A stretch of 64,000 nucleotides of DNA from Phycisphaeraceae bacterium (GTDB lineage Bacteria > Planctomycetota > Phycisphaerae > Phycisphaerales > UBA1924). The notes below the pieces were generated by a model that was not told where the DNA came from, made no database searches, and saw only the letters and a list, made by a program, of their open reading frames with translations. Positions 1-9,499 of the stretch are shown piece by piece. The position numbers and the translations under genes are program-made. The stretch covers positions 124,001-188,000 of the forward strand of contig JAHBWW010000003.1 of NCBI GenBank assembly GCA_019636795.1, in the 5' to 3' direction. The stretch's first letter is position 1, and each line of letters begins with the position of its first letter.

Positions 1-410
1 AATCGAAACAGGCCCAGCAGTATCAGAATCACCCCCGCCATGCATGTCGCCAGCACCAGCCCCGCATACCCATGCGCAGCGCAGATCGCAAACACAAGCG
101 GCATGAACGCCGCCGTAGGCCCCCCGATCTGATACCTCGAACCGCCCAGAATCGAAATTATCGCCCCCGCTACCACCGCCGTGAACAACCCCATCGCCGG
201 AGGCGTCAGCCACGGATGAATCGCTGCCAGTTCATCCGCGACGTTCTGCGGAATACTCGCGATGCCCAGCGCCATCGCGAGCGGCAAGGCAATGACCGCC
301 ACCGTCAAACCCGCACCAAAATCCGAAACAAATGTCCGAGTGCCATACCCTTCACGCAGACAGGTGACCAACTTGGGGGTATGACGATCGCGCCATGAAA
401 CACGCGTCAC
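1..410 (-). CDS. SulP family inorganic anion transporter, N-terminal part (cut by window edge)
   Basis: Translating the minus strand from a GTG at 410 gives an open frame to the window edge. It shows the SulP N-terminal signature: REGYGTRTFVSDFGAGLTV, then ALPLAMALGIAS, then ISILGGSRYQIGGPTAAF. SulP proteins are multi-pass inner-membrane symporters or exchangers of sulfate, bicarbonate or other anions; the conserved GGSRYQIGGPTAAF stretch lines the substrate site in the family. About 136 residues are visible, so the C-terminal STAS domain cannot be checked. The start is supported by GGAAGGGAG about 5-14 bases upstream of the GTG; no ATG in this frame fits better. The gene faces away from the PrsW-like gene at 549, so 411-548 should hold divergent promoters. 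The exact substrate cannot be told. Confidence 0.85.
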   Translation of the reverse strand, partial: MTRVSWRDRHTPKLVTCLREGYGTRTFVSDFGAGLTVAVIALPLAMALGIASIPQNVADELAAIHPWLTPPAMGLFTAVVAGAIISILGGSRYQIGGPTAAFMPLVFAICAAHGYAGLVLATCMAGVILILLGLFR

Positions 411-548
411 GGGGGCTCCCTTCCGGCCTGGATTCAGGCCAAGGCAGCGCGCATTGTAGGCGGCACTCGAACCCGCACCGGCATAAGGCACAACAGACTC
501 ACATCACGCCCGCGCACATTCCGGTATCCTCGGGCCACGGAGACCTCC

Positions 549-1289
549 ATGCTCATCCTCGCCAACCTGCTCATCTGCGCCCTGTTCGTAGGCTGGCTCA
601 TCAACCGTTACGACCTCTATGACAAGGAGCCTTGGTACATGCTCCTTCTGGCTGTCATCCTCGGCACTGCGTTCATGCACCTGTCCCTCGACCCTCAGGT
701 CTGGTCTATCACGATCCTGTATCCACACCTGTCATTTGCTCAATCGCTCGCCCTTGTAGCTGCAACACACGAGGAACTTGCCAAACTTCTCGCGGTCATT
801 CTCATTGCAACCATCTTTCGCGGCGTCTTCAAAGATCCAATGGACGGCCTCATCTACGGCTCGATGGTCGGCATCGGAGCCGCGATCGACGAATCCTTCG
901 GCCTGCTCTCAGAACTCGAAGGACCGCTCCCGCCATCCGAAGTCGTCCGCATTTTCGGCCACGCCATCTTCGGCGGCATCACCGGATTCGGCATCGGGCT
1001 CTACGTCATCGGGCACCATCGCCGCCATGCGTTTCTCGCCCTCACTCTCTCGGCCTCGATGCTGCTGCACTATCTCTGGGATCTCGCCACCGTCGAACTC
1101 GTCGAGCCATCACAAACCGCATCGTTCTCATGCTGCATGATCATGCTCTGCGGCCTTGCAATCTATGGTCGACTCATCTGCGTCGCCCAATATCACTCGC
1201 GTAAACGCTTCAACCCCGATCATCATCACCGCCTCTTCGGCTGGCCTATCTCACTTGTCCTCAAGCCACCGCGCTCACCATCGCCCTGA
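549..1289 (+). CDS. PrsW-type intramembrane metalloprotease family protein
   Basis: A 246-residue polytopic membrane protein. The order of motifs fits the PrsW/CPBP-like glutamic intramembrane protease group: HEELAK near residue 75, FKDPMDGLIYGSMVG near 97, AAIDESFG near 114, then GHAIFGGITGFGIG near 137 and a late SMLLHYLWD helix near 176. In the family the EE pair and the later His residues form the active site in the membrane; PrsW of Bacillus cleaves an anti-sigma factor. Here the target is unknown, although two sigma/anti-sigma modules lie within 9 kb. The gene is monocistronic and ends 12 bases from the converging kinase gene. The start follows GGAGACCTCC seven to sixteen bases upstream. 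Confidence 0.8.
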   Translation: MLILANLLICALFVGWLINRYDLYDKEPWYMLLLAVILGTAFMHLSLDPQVWSITILYPHLSFAQSLALVAATHEELAKLLAVILIATIFRGVFKDPMDGLIYGSMVGIGAAIDESFGLLSELEGPLPPSEVVRIFGHAIFGGITGFGIGLYVIGHHRRHAFLALTLSASMLLHYLWDLATVELVEPSQTASFSCCMIMLCGLAIYGRLICVAQYHSRKRFNPDHHHRLFGWPISLVLKPPRSPSP

Positions 1290-1301
1290 CATTCCGGCAT
1301 T

Positions 1302-4300
1302 TCACGCCGCCGCTCCGCGCCCGCCTTCACTGGCCTTATTCATCATCCAACTCCGGCACGTTTCAATCAACTCTTCCCTGCGTATCGGCTTGCTGGCGTA
1401 ATCATCGCACCCAACTTCCATACACCTTTGCCGGTCCTCAGCCATCGCATGCGCCGTCAGGGCCACGACCGGAATTCTGTCTCCACGCTCACGCAACGTT
1501 CGCACCAGCGTGTAACCATCCATCTCCGGCATCTGAATATCCGTCAGCAGCAGATCAAACGGGTTCCCCTCCTGCACTGCTTCTTCGAGAATTTGCAAAG
1601 CAATGGCACCATTGTCCGCAATCACTACCTCCGCCCCCGCACGCCTCAGATGGAACGAAATCAGTCGTTGATTGTCGATCCCGTCTTCCGCCAGCAGAAT
1701 CCGCCCGCTCAACAACTCCGCCACATGCGCAGTCGCCTTCGCCTCCTGCGTCGGCTCCGCAGCCTCAAACGCACTGAAATTTTCAACCAGTACAGACCCT
1801 TGAACTTCGATCAGCGGCAACTCCATGACAAAACACGATCCCTTCCCGGCCTCCGTCCACTCCAGCCAAACATCCCCACCCATCAAGTCTGCTAACCTGC
1901 GCGAGATGACAAGTCCCAAGCCGGTCCCGCCGTGTTTGCGTGTGATCGAACTGTCCGCCTGCGCAAAAGGCTCAAACAAACGAGAAGCCTGCTCCTCGCT
2001 CATGCCCGAACCCGTATCCTCCACCTCGAACCGCAGCCGCCGCAGCGCCCCCTCCCCAGCCGTCGCGATGCGCACTTGAATCACGCCTTTGTCAGTGAAC
2101 TTTGTCGCATTCCCAATCAGATTCATCAAAATCTGTCGCAACTTCGTCGGATCGCTCAAGATTCTGTCAGGCACCGGCGTTGTAAACTCCGTCTGCAGTC
2201 GCACGCCCTTCCCACGCGCACGCGGACGCATCAAACTGTCAATGTCGTACACAACACGTACGAACGGCGTCTCAATCCGCTCGACGCCCATTCGCCCCGA
2301 TTCAATTTTCGAAATATCCAGAATGTCGTTGATCACCGTCAACAAATGCTCGCCAGCACGCTCAATTGTCTCAAGTGACTGCAATCGCTCCGCAGAGGCC
2401 TCTGGATGCTTGCTCTCCTCCTCCCGCATGACCTGCGCATAGCCAAGTATCGAGGTCAGTGGCGTCCGAATCTCGTGACTCATGTTCGCCAGAAACTCGC
2501 TCTTGGCCCGGCTCGCGCTCTCGGCCTCGTACTGCGCCTCACGCAACGCGCGCTCCGCACGCTTGGCCTCCGTAATGTCGCGCACAAAACACAGCACATC
2601 ATCCGCAGTCAGAATGATGATGCGAAGTTCATACTCCCGCTTGCCCTCGGGCATCATCAACTCATATTCCAGCCGCGTCAGCTCTCCTGTATCCAGTGCC
2701 TGCTTGATTGCAGCCATCGCACGCACCGCAAGTTCCGATGGCAGCACATCCACCACTCGCCGGCCGATGAACTTCTCGCGAGAAAGAAGCAACCCACTAT
2801 CACCTTCATAATCCAGGAACTTTCCTTCGCTATCAATCCAGAACATGAGATCAGGCAGCGCTGAGACAATCGCCCTGTTGCGCCGCTCGCTCCGAGCCAG
2901 CGCTGTCTCCGCGGACTTCTGTGCCGTTACGTCAAACCGAATCGAAACAAACTTCTCGATCCTCCCGCTCGGCCCACGGCAAGGCACTATCGTGCTGTCT
3001 ACCCAATAGTTCGTCCCATCCTTGCGCCTGTTGCAGATCTCACCACGCCACGCTCGCCCGCTTGAAATCGTCCTCCACACTTCCACCCAGAAATCCTTGG
3101 GATGAGTCCCCGAGTTTAACATCCGATGATCCTGCCCGATCAATTCTTCCCTTGAGTAGCCGCTGATCCTGCAGAATCCCGTATTAACGTCAATAATTCG
3201 CCCCGCCCGATCCGCAACAGAAATTATCGAGTGCTCATCGAGCGCCCCTCGCAGGGCTGCGACCTCGAGCAGTGCCGCCTCAGCCACCGCTTTGGCATCG
3301 CGCAACGCAACCTCGTCCATCTTCTGTTGCGTGATATCAACCAGCACCCCACGAAGCATCGGCACGCCACCATCGACATCAGGCACCTCTACATGCACAA
3401 TATCTTCCATCCACAGCTCTTCTCCATTCGCACTCACAAATCGGTACTGGAATCTGTGACTCTCTCCCTGCTGCGTGCAATCAGCGCAGAACTTCACCGC
3501 ACCTTCCCGATCCTCCGGGTGAATATGGGCCGACCAGAACCCCGGCGTCAGCCACTGCTCAATGCTGTAGCCATACTTCAGCGCCTGAGGCGAGACATAT
3601 GTAAACTTGTCCTGCGATGGATCGAATTCCCACACCAGAACATCCGCTCCCTCGACCAGTGTCCTGTACCTCCGCTCGCTCTCCTGGTTTTTGCGCTCTG
3701 TCTCGAGCTGCGTGGTCACGTCAACAAACGACGCCACCACCGAAGCGATTCGTCCGTCAGCATCGCGAATCGGTTCTGTGCTTACCGAGAGCCACCGCAG
3801 GTTTCCTTGTGGCGTGTGAATGCCGTAGACGCTCGACCGGATCGATTCTCCTGTTCGCATCGTCACATAAATCGGCCGCTCATCTCCAGGAAACTCCGAC
3901 CCATCAAGCTTCACGGCCCGCCAGCGTGCATCCAGCGTCGTTCGACCAAGTATCTGCTCCTCAGTCAACCCCAGTATCGCCGACGCTGCCTTGTTGCACG
4001 CCATGATCTCGCCGACTGCATCAACCTGCACGATACCCTCGGCTACCGCTGAAAATGTCGAACGCAATCGCTCCCGCTCCATGACCAATGCCGTGATGTC
4101 GCTCTCCACCGCCAGGAAACCCGTGACCGTGCCGCGCTCATCGACCAGAGGCTCGATGTTGATGTCAAGCCAGTAATCCCTTCCATCCTTACTTCGATTC
4201 AGAATCTCGCCGCGGAACGGTTCACCACGATCGCAAGCCTCCCGAATCCGCTCGATGACCGCCTGATCGGTCTTGTCACATTGCAGCAGTTCACTCGGCT

Positions 4301-5972
4301 TGACGCCAAGCGATTCCTCCAGCGTGTACCCCGTTATTCGCGTATACCCCTCATTGACCCATGTGATACGACGTGCTGCATCTGTGATGATCACCGCGTT
4401 TGATGTCCGCTCAACGACCAGCGCAAGCCGTGCGATTTGCTCCTCCGATTTTTTGCGACTTGTAATATCTCGTGCCGATGCGTAGATCTTTTCGCCCAGA
4501 GGCATTGAACGCCACTCAATCCACCTATACGTCCCGTCCCGACGCTGATACCGGTTCACAAACAGCGGAATCGGCTCCTGCCGTTCCAGATGTTTCATCA
4601 CTTCGAGTGTCTGCTCCAGATCGTCCGGATGTACGAACCGCAGGAATGACTTTCCCTCCAACTCCGACCGCGTATGCCCGAGCACCTGTTCCCACTCCGC
4701 GTTCACCCGTATGAACTCACCGTCAATGTTGGCGATGCACAGCAAGTCGAGATTCGACTCGAAATACTTGTCCAGCTCTTCGCCCTGCATGCGAATCTCA
4801 TCCTGCGCCCGCTTCAGCTCAGTGATTTCGCTGAACACAGTCACCGTGCCAATGAGTTCGTCAAATGCATTGTGCATTGGCGCGCAGTTCACTAGAACTG
4901 GTATCCGGCTCCCATCTGGCCTCGCAATCACAATCTCCACCTGCTCGACTGCTTCGCCAGTATCCATCACTTGCGCAATCAGACAATCCTCGCCACTCAA
5001 CACGCTCCCAGATGGAGAGTACAACTGTGTCGACCCGCAGTATTGTTCAACCCCGATCACTGGCCGTCGACCGAGCAACAACTCCGCGGTGTCATTGTAA
5101 TTCTCAATGAACCCGTTCTTGTCGCACACGAGCACCGCTGCAGGCACCGATGTGAACAGCGCACGATACGCGTCCTTGCTCTCCACGATGCGGGCCTGAC
5201 TGCGCCGACGAGCATGCGCAAGCCCGAAAACGCTCAGCCCCGCCATCACCGCGATCACACCCGACGCCCCGTGAGCAACCCACTCGGCACGCCGAATTCC
5301 GGCGAGTCTTACTTGAAACGCATCGGCAGTGATATCGACCCCAATCACGCCGGCAATGCTGCCGTCTGCTCGAATCAGCGGCGCATATCCAGTGAGAAAC
5401 GTCCCCCACTTGTCCGTATAGACCTCGTCGCTCGACAGGGCGACGCCGCTCATCAGTGCCTCAACGATCGCAGGATTCGGATCTTCATACAGTTCCATCA
5501 ACTGCGCTTGATCATCGATTCCATCTCCATCCCGATCGCCCGGTTTCGAAGCGTCAACAACAAAGTATACATGACCTTCGCGTTGCACCGCACTGTATAT
5601 GAAGAAAATGTCCTTCGTGCGCCCGAGAATCTGCCTCAGCGGTGACACAACATGCTCGTACTCGCATGAACCCTGTTTCGATGCATCTCCCACCAACCGA
5701 TCATGAACCTCAACGTCCACCATCGACGCCGCAGCCTCGGCCAGACTGATCAGGCTCTCTTTCACCTGCGCGACGTACGCATCTCGACTCACGAGCGACA
5801 CCATGCGAATGCAGATCGTCGCCCCCACCAGCACGCACACCATCGCCACGATGCCATCAAGCAATGACCGATGCACCGGGCTCGCGGCACTCCAATGCCT
5901 GCCACGCTCGATCAGCCCGCCAATGTCCCACTTCGGTCTTTTAGCCATCGCGCGACCGCCGGATTGTGTCAC
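1302..5972 (-). CDS. Hybrid sensor histidine kinase with seven PAS domains and a C-terminal receiver
   Basis: A 1,556-residue multi-sensor kinase. Transmembrane helices near residues 38-58 and 231-252 flank a periplasmic sensor of about 170 residues with an acidic DRDGDGIDD motif. Seven PAS/PAC repeats follow, recognisable by phrases such as GFIENYNDTAELLLG, GYTRITGYTLEESLG and GFCRISGYSREELIG. The HisKA box EFLANMSHEIRTPL carries the phospho-accepting His, then come an HATPase domain (GTGLGLVISRRL) and a receiver (LLLTDIQMPEMDGYT, phospho-acceptor Asp; late Lys in ASKPIRREEL). Such kinases autophosphorylate and pass the phosphate to their own receiver and onward through a phosphotransfer protein; no HPt or partner regulator gene is adjacent. 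An alternative start is the Met at residue 9. The signal sensed is unknown; several PAC segments suggest PAS-PAC redox or small-molecule sensing. Confidence 0.93.
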   Translation of the reverse strand: MTQSGGRAMAKRPKWDIGGLIERGRHWSAASPVHRSLLDGIVAMVCVLVGATICIRMVSLVSRDAYVAQVKESLISLAEAAASMVDVEVHDRLVGDASKQGSCEYEHVVSPLRQILGRTKDIFFIYSAVQREGHVYFVVDASKPGDRDGDGIDDQAQLMELYEDPNPAIVEALMSGVALSSDEVYTDKWGTFLTGYAPLIRADGSIAGVIGVDITADAFQVRLAGIRRAEWVAHGASGVIAVMAGLSVFGLAHARRRSQARIVESKDAYRALFTSVPAAVLVCDKNGFIENYNDTAELLLGRRPVIGVEQYCGSTQLYSPSGSVLSGEDCLIAQVMDTGEAVEQVEIVIARPDGSRIPVLVNCAPMHNAFDELIGTVTVFSEITELKRAQDEIRMQGEELDKYFESNLDLLCIANIDGEFIRVNAEWEQVLGHTRSELEGKSFLRFVHPDDLEQTLEVMKHLERQEPIPLFVNRYQRRDGTYRWIEWRSMPLGEKIYASARDITSRKKSEEQIARLALVVERTSNAVIITDAARRITWVNEGYTRITGYTLEESLGVKPSELLQCDKTDQAVIERIREACDRGEPFRGEILNRSKDGRDYWLDINIEPLVDERGTVTGFLAVESDITALVMERERLRSTFSAVAEGIVQVDAVGEIMACNKAASAILGLTEEQILGRTTLDARWRAVKLDGSEFPGDERPIYVTMRTGESIRSSVYGIHTPQGNLRWLSVSTEPIRDADGRIASVVASFVDVTTQLETERKNQESERRYRTLVEGADVLVWEFDPSQDKFTYVSPQALKYGYSIEQWLTPGFWSAHIHPEDREGAVKFCADCTQQGESHRFQYRFVSANGEELWMEDIVHVEVPDVDGGVPMLRGVLVDITQQKMDEVALRDAKAVAEAALLEVAALRGALDEHSIISVADRAGRIIDVNTGFCRISGYSREELIGQDHRMLNSGTHPKDFWVEVWRTISSGRAWRGEICNRRKDGTNYWVDSTIVPCRGPSGRIEKFVSIRFDVTAQKSAETALARSERRNRAIVSALPDLMFWIDSEGKFLDYEGDSGLLLSREKFIGRRVVDVLPSELAVRAMAAIKQALDTGELTRLEYELMMPEGKREYELRIIILTADDVLCFVRDITEAKRAERALREAQYEAESASRAKSEFLANMSHEIRTPLTSILGYAQVMREEESKHPEASAERLQSLETIERAGEHLLTVINDILDISKIESGRMGVERIETPFVRVVYDIDSLMRPRARGKGVRLQTEFTTPVPDRILSDPTKLRQILMNLIGNATKFTDKGVIQVRIATAGEGALRRLRFEVEDTGSGMSEEQASRLFEPFAQADSSITRKHGGTGLGLVISRRLADLMGGDVWLEWTEAGKGSCFVMELPLIEVQGSVLVENFSAFEAAEPTQEAKATAHVAELLSGRILLAEDGIDNQRLISFHLRRAGAEVVIADNGAIALQILEEAVQEGNPFDLLLTDIQMPEMDGYTLVRTLRERGDRIPVVALTAHAMAEDRQRCMEVGCDDYASKPIRREELIETCRSWMMNKASEGGRGAAA

Positions 5973-6104
5973 CCCGGGAATCCAGTCACCAGGCGCAATA
6001 TCTGCGCCATCCCTGCGCCGGACTCACAGAGTCACCGACTAACAGTCGGCTCCACCATCCCACTCGCTTGAAACCTAACCCGTGCGCGCGACACACACGC
6101 CCAT

Positions 6105-7307
6105 TCACGGACCAAGCAGAACATCATCCGCAGACGCCGGAACCTCGGTCCCCGTCATCCCGTGATACCGCCTGATCAACGCAACCGCCTGCTCGATCTG
6201 CCTCGGAAGCCAGATATTGTCCCCGCTCGCAACCAACGGCGTCGTCAGCCATTCCACAGTGCCGTCCGTCTTCATCACATGCTGCCCACGCATCCCATGA
6301 TTCGGCGAATTCTCCTCAGGCCTGATCGCTTCATCACGCGCAATCCGAAGCACCACCGGCGAACGATCCGCAACTATCACCAGAGGCATCGGCGACGCCC
6401 AGAGCCGTTGCCGCACACCATCCTGCACCTGATAACTGTACGAAATCTCCTCAAGCCTGCCCCAGTCCCGCGCCTCGGGTGACACCTCATTGGTCGGTGC
6501 AACCGGATTGCCCGCACACGCCAGATCCGCAAGCCTCACATACCGCCCACGCACCAGCATGTACAAATTCGCCGAGTTTGACTGCTCTGGCGTCGTCCCA
6601 ACATTCATCCACGAACGCCCGCCAAAACCCGCGGTCGCTGTCGGAAGCGAAGCCCGATGTGCCCCAGCATACATCCCCACTGCCTGCGCCACCTGCGCAA
6701 GATTCGTCTCGCACATTCCACGCCGCGCCTGATCCCGCAGCGTCCCAAGCACCGGAAACGCTATCGACGCCATAACCAGCAACACGGCCGCCACCGACAC
6801 CACATCCGCCAAACGCAAACTCGGGCGACGCACCAGACTCATCCGCCCTTCCTGCGCCGTGATCGTCGAATCAATCCGCGCCAGCGTCGAGGCAATCAGC
6901 GCCTCGCGATCTGTTCCACCCTCCACCGCCGACCCCGAGACCAGCATCGCAAATGCCGCATGCCGACTCGCACGCTCACGCAGCCTCGAAGGCAGCCGCC
7001 CAACATCTCCGCCCGCCAGAATCAGCGCTTCAAGCGCATCGCTGTCCTCCTGGCACAGTTCCGCCTCGACATACTCCGCCCGATCCTCGCTCCGCCCCAG
7101 CACCGCCGCGACCGTCCGCGACGCCAGATCACCATTGCCCTGCGCAACGTCACTCCCCAGAAGCCCAAAGAGCAGACCAACACGCTCCGCACGCGCACGC
7201 TCGGCTTGCGGTACTCGCGAAATGTCAAACTCGGCTTCAATCAGCGCATCAAGCGCACACTGGTCAATGTCCGACAACTGACTCCACGATTCATTCTCGT
7301 TTTCCAT
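6105..7307 (-). CDS. Anti-sigma-type membrane protein with prepilin-like C-terminal domain
   Basis: About 400 residues. The cytoplasmic N-terminal half (DIDQCALDALIEAEFDISRV ... LIASTLARIDSTI) resembles planctomycete proteins encoded beside ECF sigma factors. One transmembrane helix near residues 187-206 (DVVSVAAVLLVMASIAFPVL) is followed by RDQARRGMCETNLAQVAQAV, the typical start of DUF1559/pseudopilin-like domains, and a late MKTDGTVEW segment resembles their H...DG end. I infer a membrane anti-sigma factor whose outer domain looks like a pseudopilin. The start MENENESW at 7307 is chosen because an earlier start would overlap the sigma factor gene, whose stop is at 7328. It lies 20 bases downstream of that sigma gene, so the two are probably co-transcribed and functionally paired. 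Confidence 0.7.
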   Translation of the reverse strand: MENENESWSQLSDIDQCALDALIEAEFDISRVPQAERARAERVGLLFGLLGSDVAQGNGDLASRTVAAVLGRSEDRAEYVEAELCQEDSDALEALILAGGDVGRLPSRLRERASRHAAFAMLVSGSAVEGGTDREALIASTLARIDSTITAQEGRMSLVRRPSLRLADVVSVAAVLLVMASIAFPVLGTLRDQARRGMCETNLAQVAQAVGMYAGAHRASLPTATAGFGGRSWMNVGTTPEQSNSANLYMLVRGRYVRLADLACAGNPVAPTNEVSPEARDWGRLEEISYSYQVQDGVRQRLWASPMPLVIVADRSPVVLRIARDEAIRPEENSPNHGMRGQHVMKTDGTVEWLTTPLVASGDNIWLPRQIEQAVALIRRYHGMTGTEVPASADDVLLGP

Positions 7308-7327
7308 CGGCACGAGTCTTCTCCGAA

Positions 7328-8002
7328 CTACTGCCTCTTCGAGTCCTCGATCCCCTGCCACGCTCGCGCAAAAGCCGCAACCGCAGCATGCAACCTCGAC
7401 TTCACCGTCCCAAGCGGAATCTCCAGGTCTTCCGCCATCTGCGCATACGTCAGCCTCTGAAAATACGCAAGCAACAGGATCTCACGCATCGTCGGCGACA
7501 GCGATCCCAAAGCCCGTTGCACCTGTTCATCCCTTTCGGCTGCATCCAAAGCCGCATCCGGCGTCGGAACATCAATCCGCATCAGATCCACGATCGAAGG
7601 ACCATCCCCGTCAGGCCCCACAGGAGCCGAAATTTCCATCGACTGCCTGCGCCCTCTCTTACGAAGGTAATCACGCCCTTTGTTCGCTGCAATCGTGAAC
7701 AACCAAGGCCGAAATTTTCGAGTCGAGTCAAAAGTCTCCGCCGAAACGTGAATCTGGAGAAATGTTTCCTGAAAAACATCCTCAGCCGCCGACCTGTCCC
7801 CGATCAGACGCGTCAAAAAACGAATCAGATCGTCGTGATGACGTTCGATAAGCGTCCGAAGCAGCACCGACTCCCCACGGCGGTACCGCTCAAAGACCTT
7901 CTCATCGCTCAACCCGTTTGCATCCGCCAGGACCGGCTCCTTCCCGACACGCTTTGGCCCAACTACGAACCATGAACCCCGCCGGATCGCCACAGCGACC
8001 AC
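7328..8002 (-). CDS. ECF-type RNA polymerase sigma factor
   Basis: A 224-residue ECF sigma factor with region 2 (LIERHHDDLIRFLTRLIGD, AEDVFQETFLQIH, FRPWLFTIAANKGRDYLRK) and region 4 (LSPTMREILLLAYFQRLTYA then IPLGTVKSRLHAAV, the helix-turn-helix for the -35 element). It should direct RNA polymerase to a small regulon. It is followed 20 bases later by the likely anti-sigma gene at 6105-7307. The first start is GTG at 8002, giving an N-terminus longer than usual; a later TTG near GLSDEKVF is possible, so the true N-terminus is uncertain. Upstream sits the DUF4286 gene on the same strand. Confidence 0.93.
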   Translation of the reverse strand: MVAVAIRRGSWFVVGPKRVGKEPVLADANGLSDEKVFERYRRGESVLLRTLIERHHDDLIRFLTRLIGDRSAAEDVFQETFLQIHVSAETFDSTRKFRPWLFTIAANKGRDYLRKRGRRQSMEISAPVGPDGDGPSIVDLMRIDVPTPDAALDAAERDEQVQRALGSLSPTMREILLLAYFQRLTYAQMAEDLEIPLGTVKSRLHAAVAAFARAWQGIEDSKRQ

Positions 8003-8018
8003 TCAACCATACATCATG

Positions 8019-8366
8019 CTATCGGACTTCATCGCCCCGTCGCCCGACTTCCCCTTCAAACGCCACCAGCACCCCCTCCGTACGCGACATGCGTACACCC
8101 CGCTGCGGCCCGAAACGCCTCAGCCCATCCTCCCGGAGCCGCGGCGCATGCTCCAGGATATAGCGTGCATACTCCTCTTGGGTTGCAAACACATACCGTA
8201 CCTCTAGGACGCGGCTGCCCGACACCTCCATGTCCACCAAATCCGCCCGAACCGCCCCACACGCCAGCACAGCCTGAATATGCCCCTCGCATAGCCACTC
8301 CTCCACTTCTCTCAGCACTGCATCTTCCTCACACTCGATGCGAACCGTGTATGCTGCCATATTCAT
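8019..8366 (-). CDS. DUF4286 family protein
   Basis: About 115 residues starting MNMAAYTVRIECE. The pattern of a short beta-strand start (YTVRIECEEDAVLREVEEWL), a central VLEVRYVFATQEEYARYI and an ending helix (HAPRLREDGLRRFG) matches DUF4286, small ferredoxin-like-fold proteins without a known function. The start was placed at 8366 because all the similarity begins there; the open frame extends 60 codons further upstream, but that part runs into the divergent sigma factor gene. A Met two codons later (8360) is an equal candidate. It ends 16 bases before the sigma factor start at 8002, so the three minus-strand genes may form one operon. Confidence 0.65.
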   Translation of the reverse strand: MNMAAYTVRIECEEDAVLREVEEWLCEGHIQAVLACGAVRADLVDMEVSGSRVLEVRYVFATQEEYARYILEHAPRLREDGLRRFGPQRGVRMSRTEGVLVAFEGEVGRRGDEVR

Positions 8367-8438
8367 GGCCAAAGGATAGCGTTTGTCGGGCAATGTCCGG
8401 GGCGTTCCGGCGTTCTGCACTCTGTACAGGGGACTGAC

Positions 8439-9035
8439 TTGGGTCGCGAGCACGCTGAGCCATCTCCGCAGCCGAAGGAACTGACCGACCTGCTCGCGCG
8501 GGCCGCCCAGGGTGAGGATGACGCATGGCGACAACTGATCGCACAATACAGCCGACGCATCTTCGCCCTCTGTCGCAGCCGACTCAACTCCGTCGAACTG
8601 GCCGAGGAGATCACTCAGTCAGTGTTTGTCACCGTCGCTCGCAAGGTCACCGAAGGCGGGTACATAGAGTCCGGGCGCTTCGAGCCTTGGCTCTTCCGCG
8701 TCGTCATGAATCGGATTCGCGATGAAATACGCCGCCGAAATCGCGCAGCCCACCACGCTTCCTCGCCTGTCGAGCAGCACGCCGATCCCATTCCCTTCGC
8801 CGATGAACCGCCCGAAGATCTCCTCGCACTCCGTCAGGCAATCAGCCAGCTCCCCGCACCCGACCGCGAAGTCATCGAACTTCGCCACCACGCACAACTC
8901 AGTTTCAAGGACATCGCCGATCTCACACAAGAACCCATCGGAACCCTTCTCGCCCGCCACCACCGCGCCTTGCGGAAACTGAGAGCAATGCTCGAATCCC
9001 GCTCCATATCGAGCGAATCTGGAAACAAGCCATGA
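8439..9035 (+). CDS. ECF-type RNA polymerase sigma factor (second module)
   Basis: A 198-residue ECF sigma factor: region 2 IAQYSRRIFALCRSRLNSVE, LAEEITQSVFVTVARK and FEPWLFRVVMNRIRDEIRR; region 4 LPAPDREVIELRHHAQLSFK and EPIGTLLARHHRALRKL. In region 4 the usual TVKSR recognition-helix core is TLLAR, a mild divergence that could mean a different -35 specificity. The start is a TTG preceded by AGGGGA at good spacing; no ATG fits. The stop overlaps the next gene by 4 bases (ATGA), so the anti-sigma-type protein is translationally coupled. The 72 bases upstream separate it from the oppositely directed DUF4286 gene. Confidence 0.9.
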   Translation: MGREHAEPSPQPKELTDLLARAAQGEDDAWRQLIAQYSRRIFALCRSRLNSVELAEEITQSVFVTVARKVTEGGYIESGRFEPWLFRVVMNRIRDEIRRRNRAAHHASSPVEQHADPIPFADEPPEDLLALRQAISQLPAPDREVIELRHHAQLSFKDIADLTQEPIGTLLARHHRALRKLRAMLESRSISSESGNKP

Positions 9036-9499
9036 TCGACCACAACCCGCACCACGATCCCGAACTTCAGCCCATCACCGATCAACTCGATCGCCTGGCC
9101 CATGCTGAACGCACGCACGCCCCTCATCACCTCGAAGACTCTGTCTTCGCCTCGATCGAACGTGAAGTCTTCGACGCGCCCCCGATGCCTTTGGTCAGCG
9201 CCAATCCGTGGTTCCGCAACCCCCTCTCGCTCGGTCTCGCAGCCTCCGTCGCGCTTGTCGCTGCTCTCTCGCTCATCTTCTGGATGTCCGCCCCGCAACG
9301 TCCCATCCACACCTCCGTTGTGGCCCAGTCCGACGCTTTGGCCGATGTCGAGGAGTTCATCGCCACCGTCGCATGGCTCGGAGCCGAACTTCCCGACTTC
9401 TCCGACCTCAACCGCGCCGCACAGCAGATCCCAGGCCTCGATGACGACACCTGGCACAACACCGAAGAGACACTGCTCAACGTCGAGGAGTCAATCTGA
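9032..9499 (+). CDS. Single-pass membrane protein, probable anti-sigma factor
   Basis: 155 residues with one transmembrane helix near 67-86 (LSLGLAASVALVAALSLIFW). The N-terminal cytoplasmic part is His/Glu-rich (DHNPHHDPELQPITDQLDRL) but lacks the HxxxCxxC zinc motif of ZAS anti-sigma factors. The role is inferred from position: it overlaps the sigma factor gene by 4 bases and the next gene by 1 base, a coupled sigma/anti-sigma/periplasmic-protein arrangement. No family name can be assigned from sequence alone. Confidence 0.6.
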   Translation: MIDHNPHHDPELQPITDQLDRLAHAERTHAPHHLEDSVFASIEREVFDAPPMPLVSANPWFRNPLSLGLAASVALVAALSLIFWMSAPQRPIHTSVVAQSDALADVEEFIATVAWLGAELPDFSDLNRAAQQIPGLDDDTWHNTEETLLNVEESI

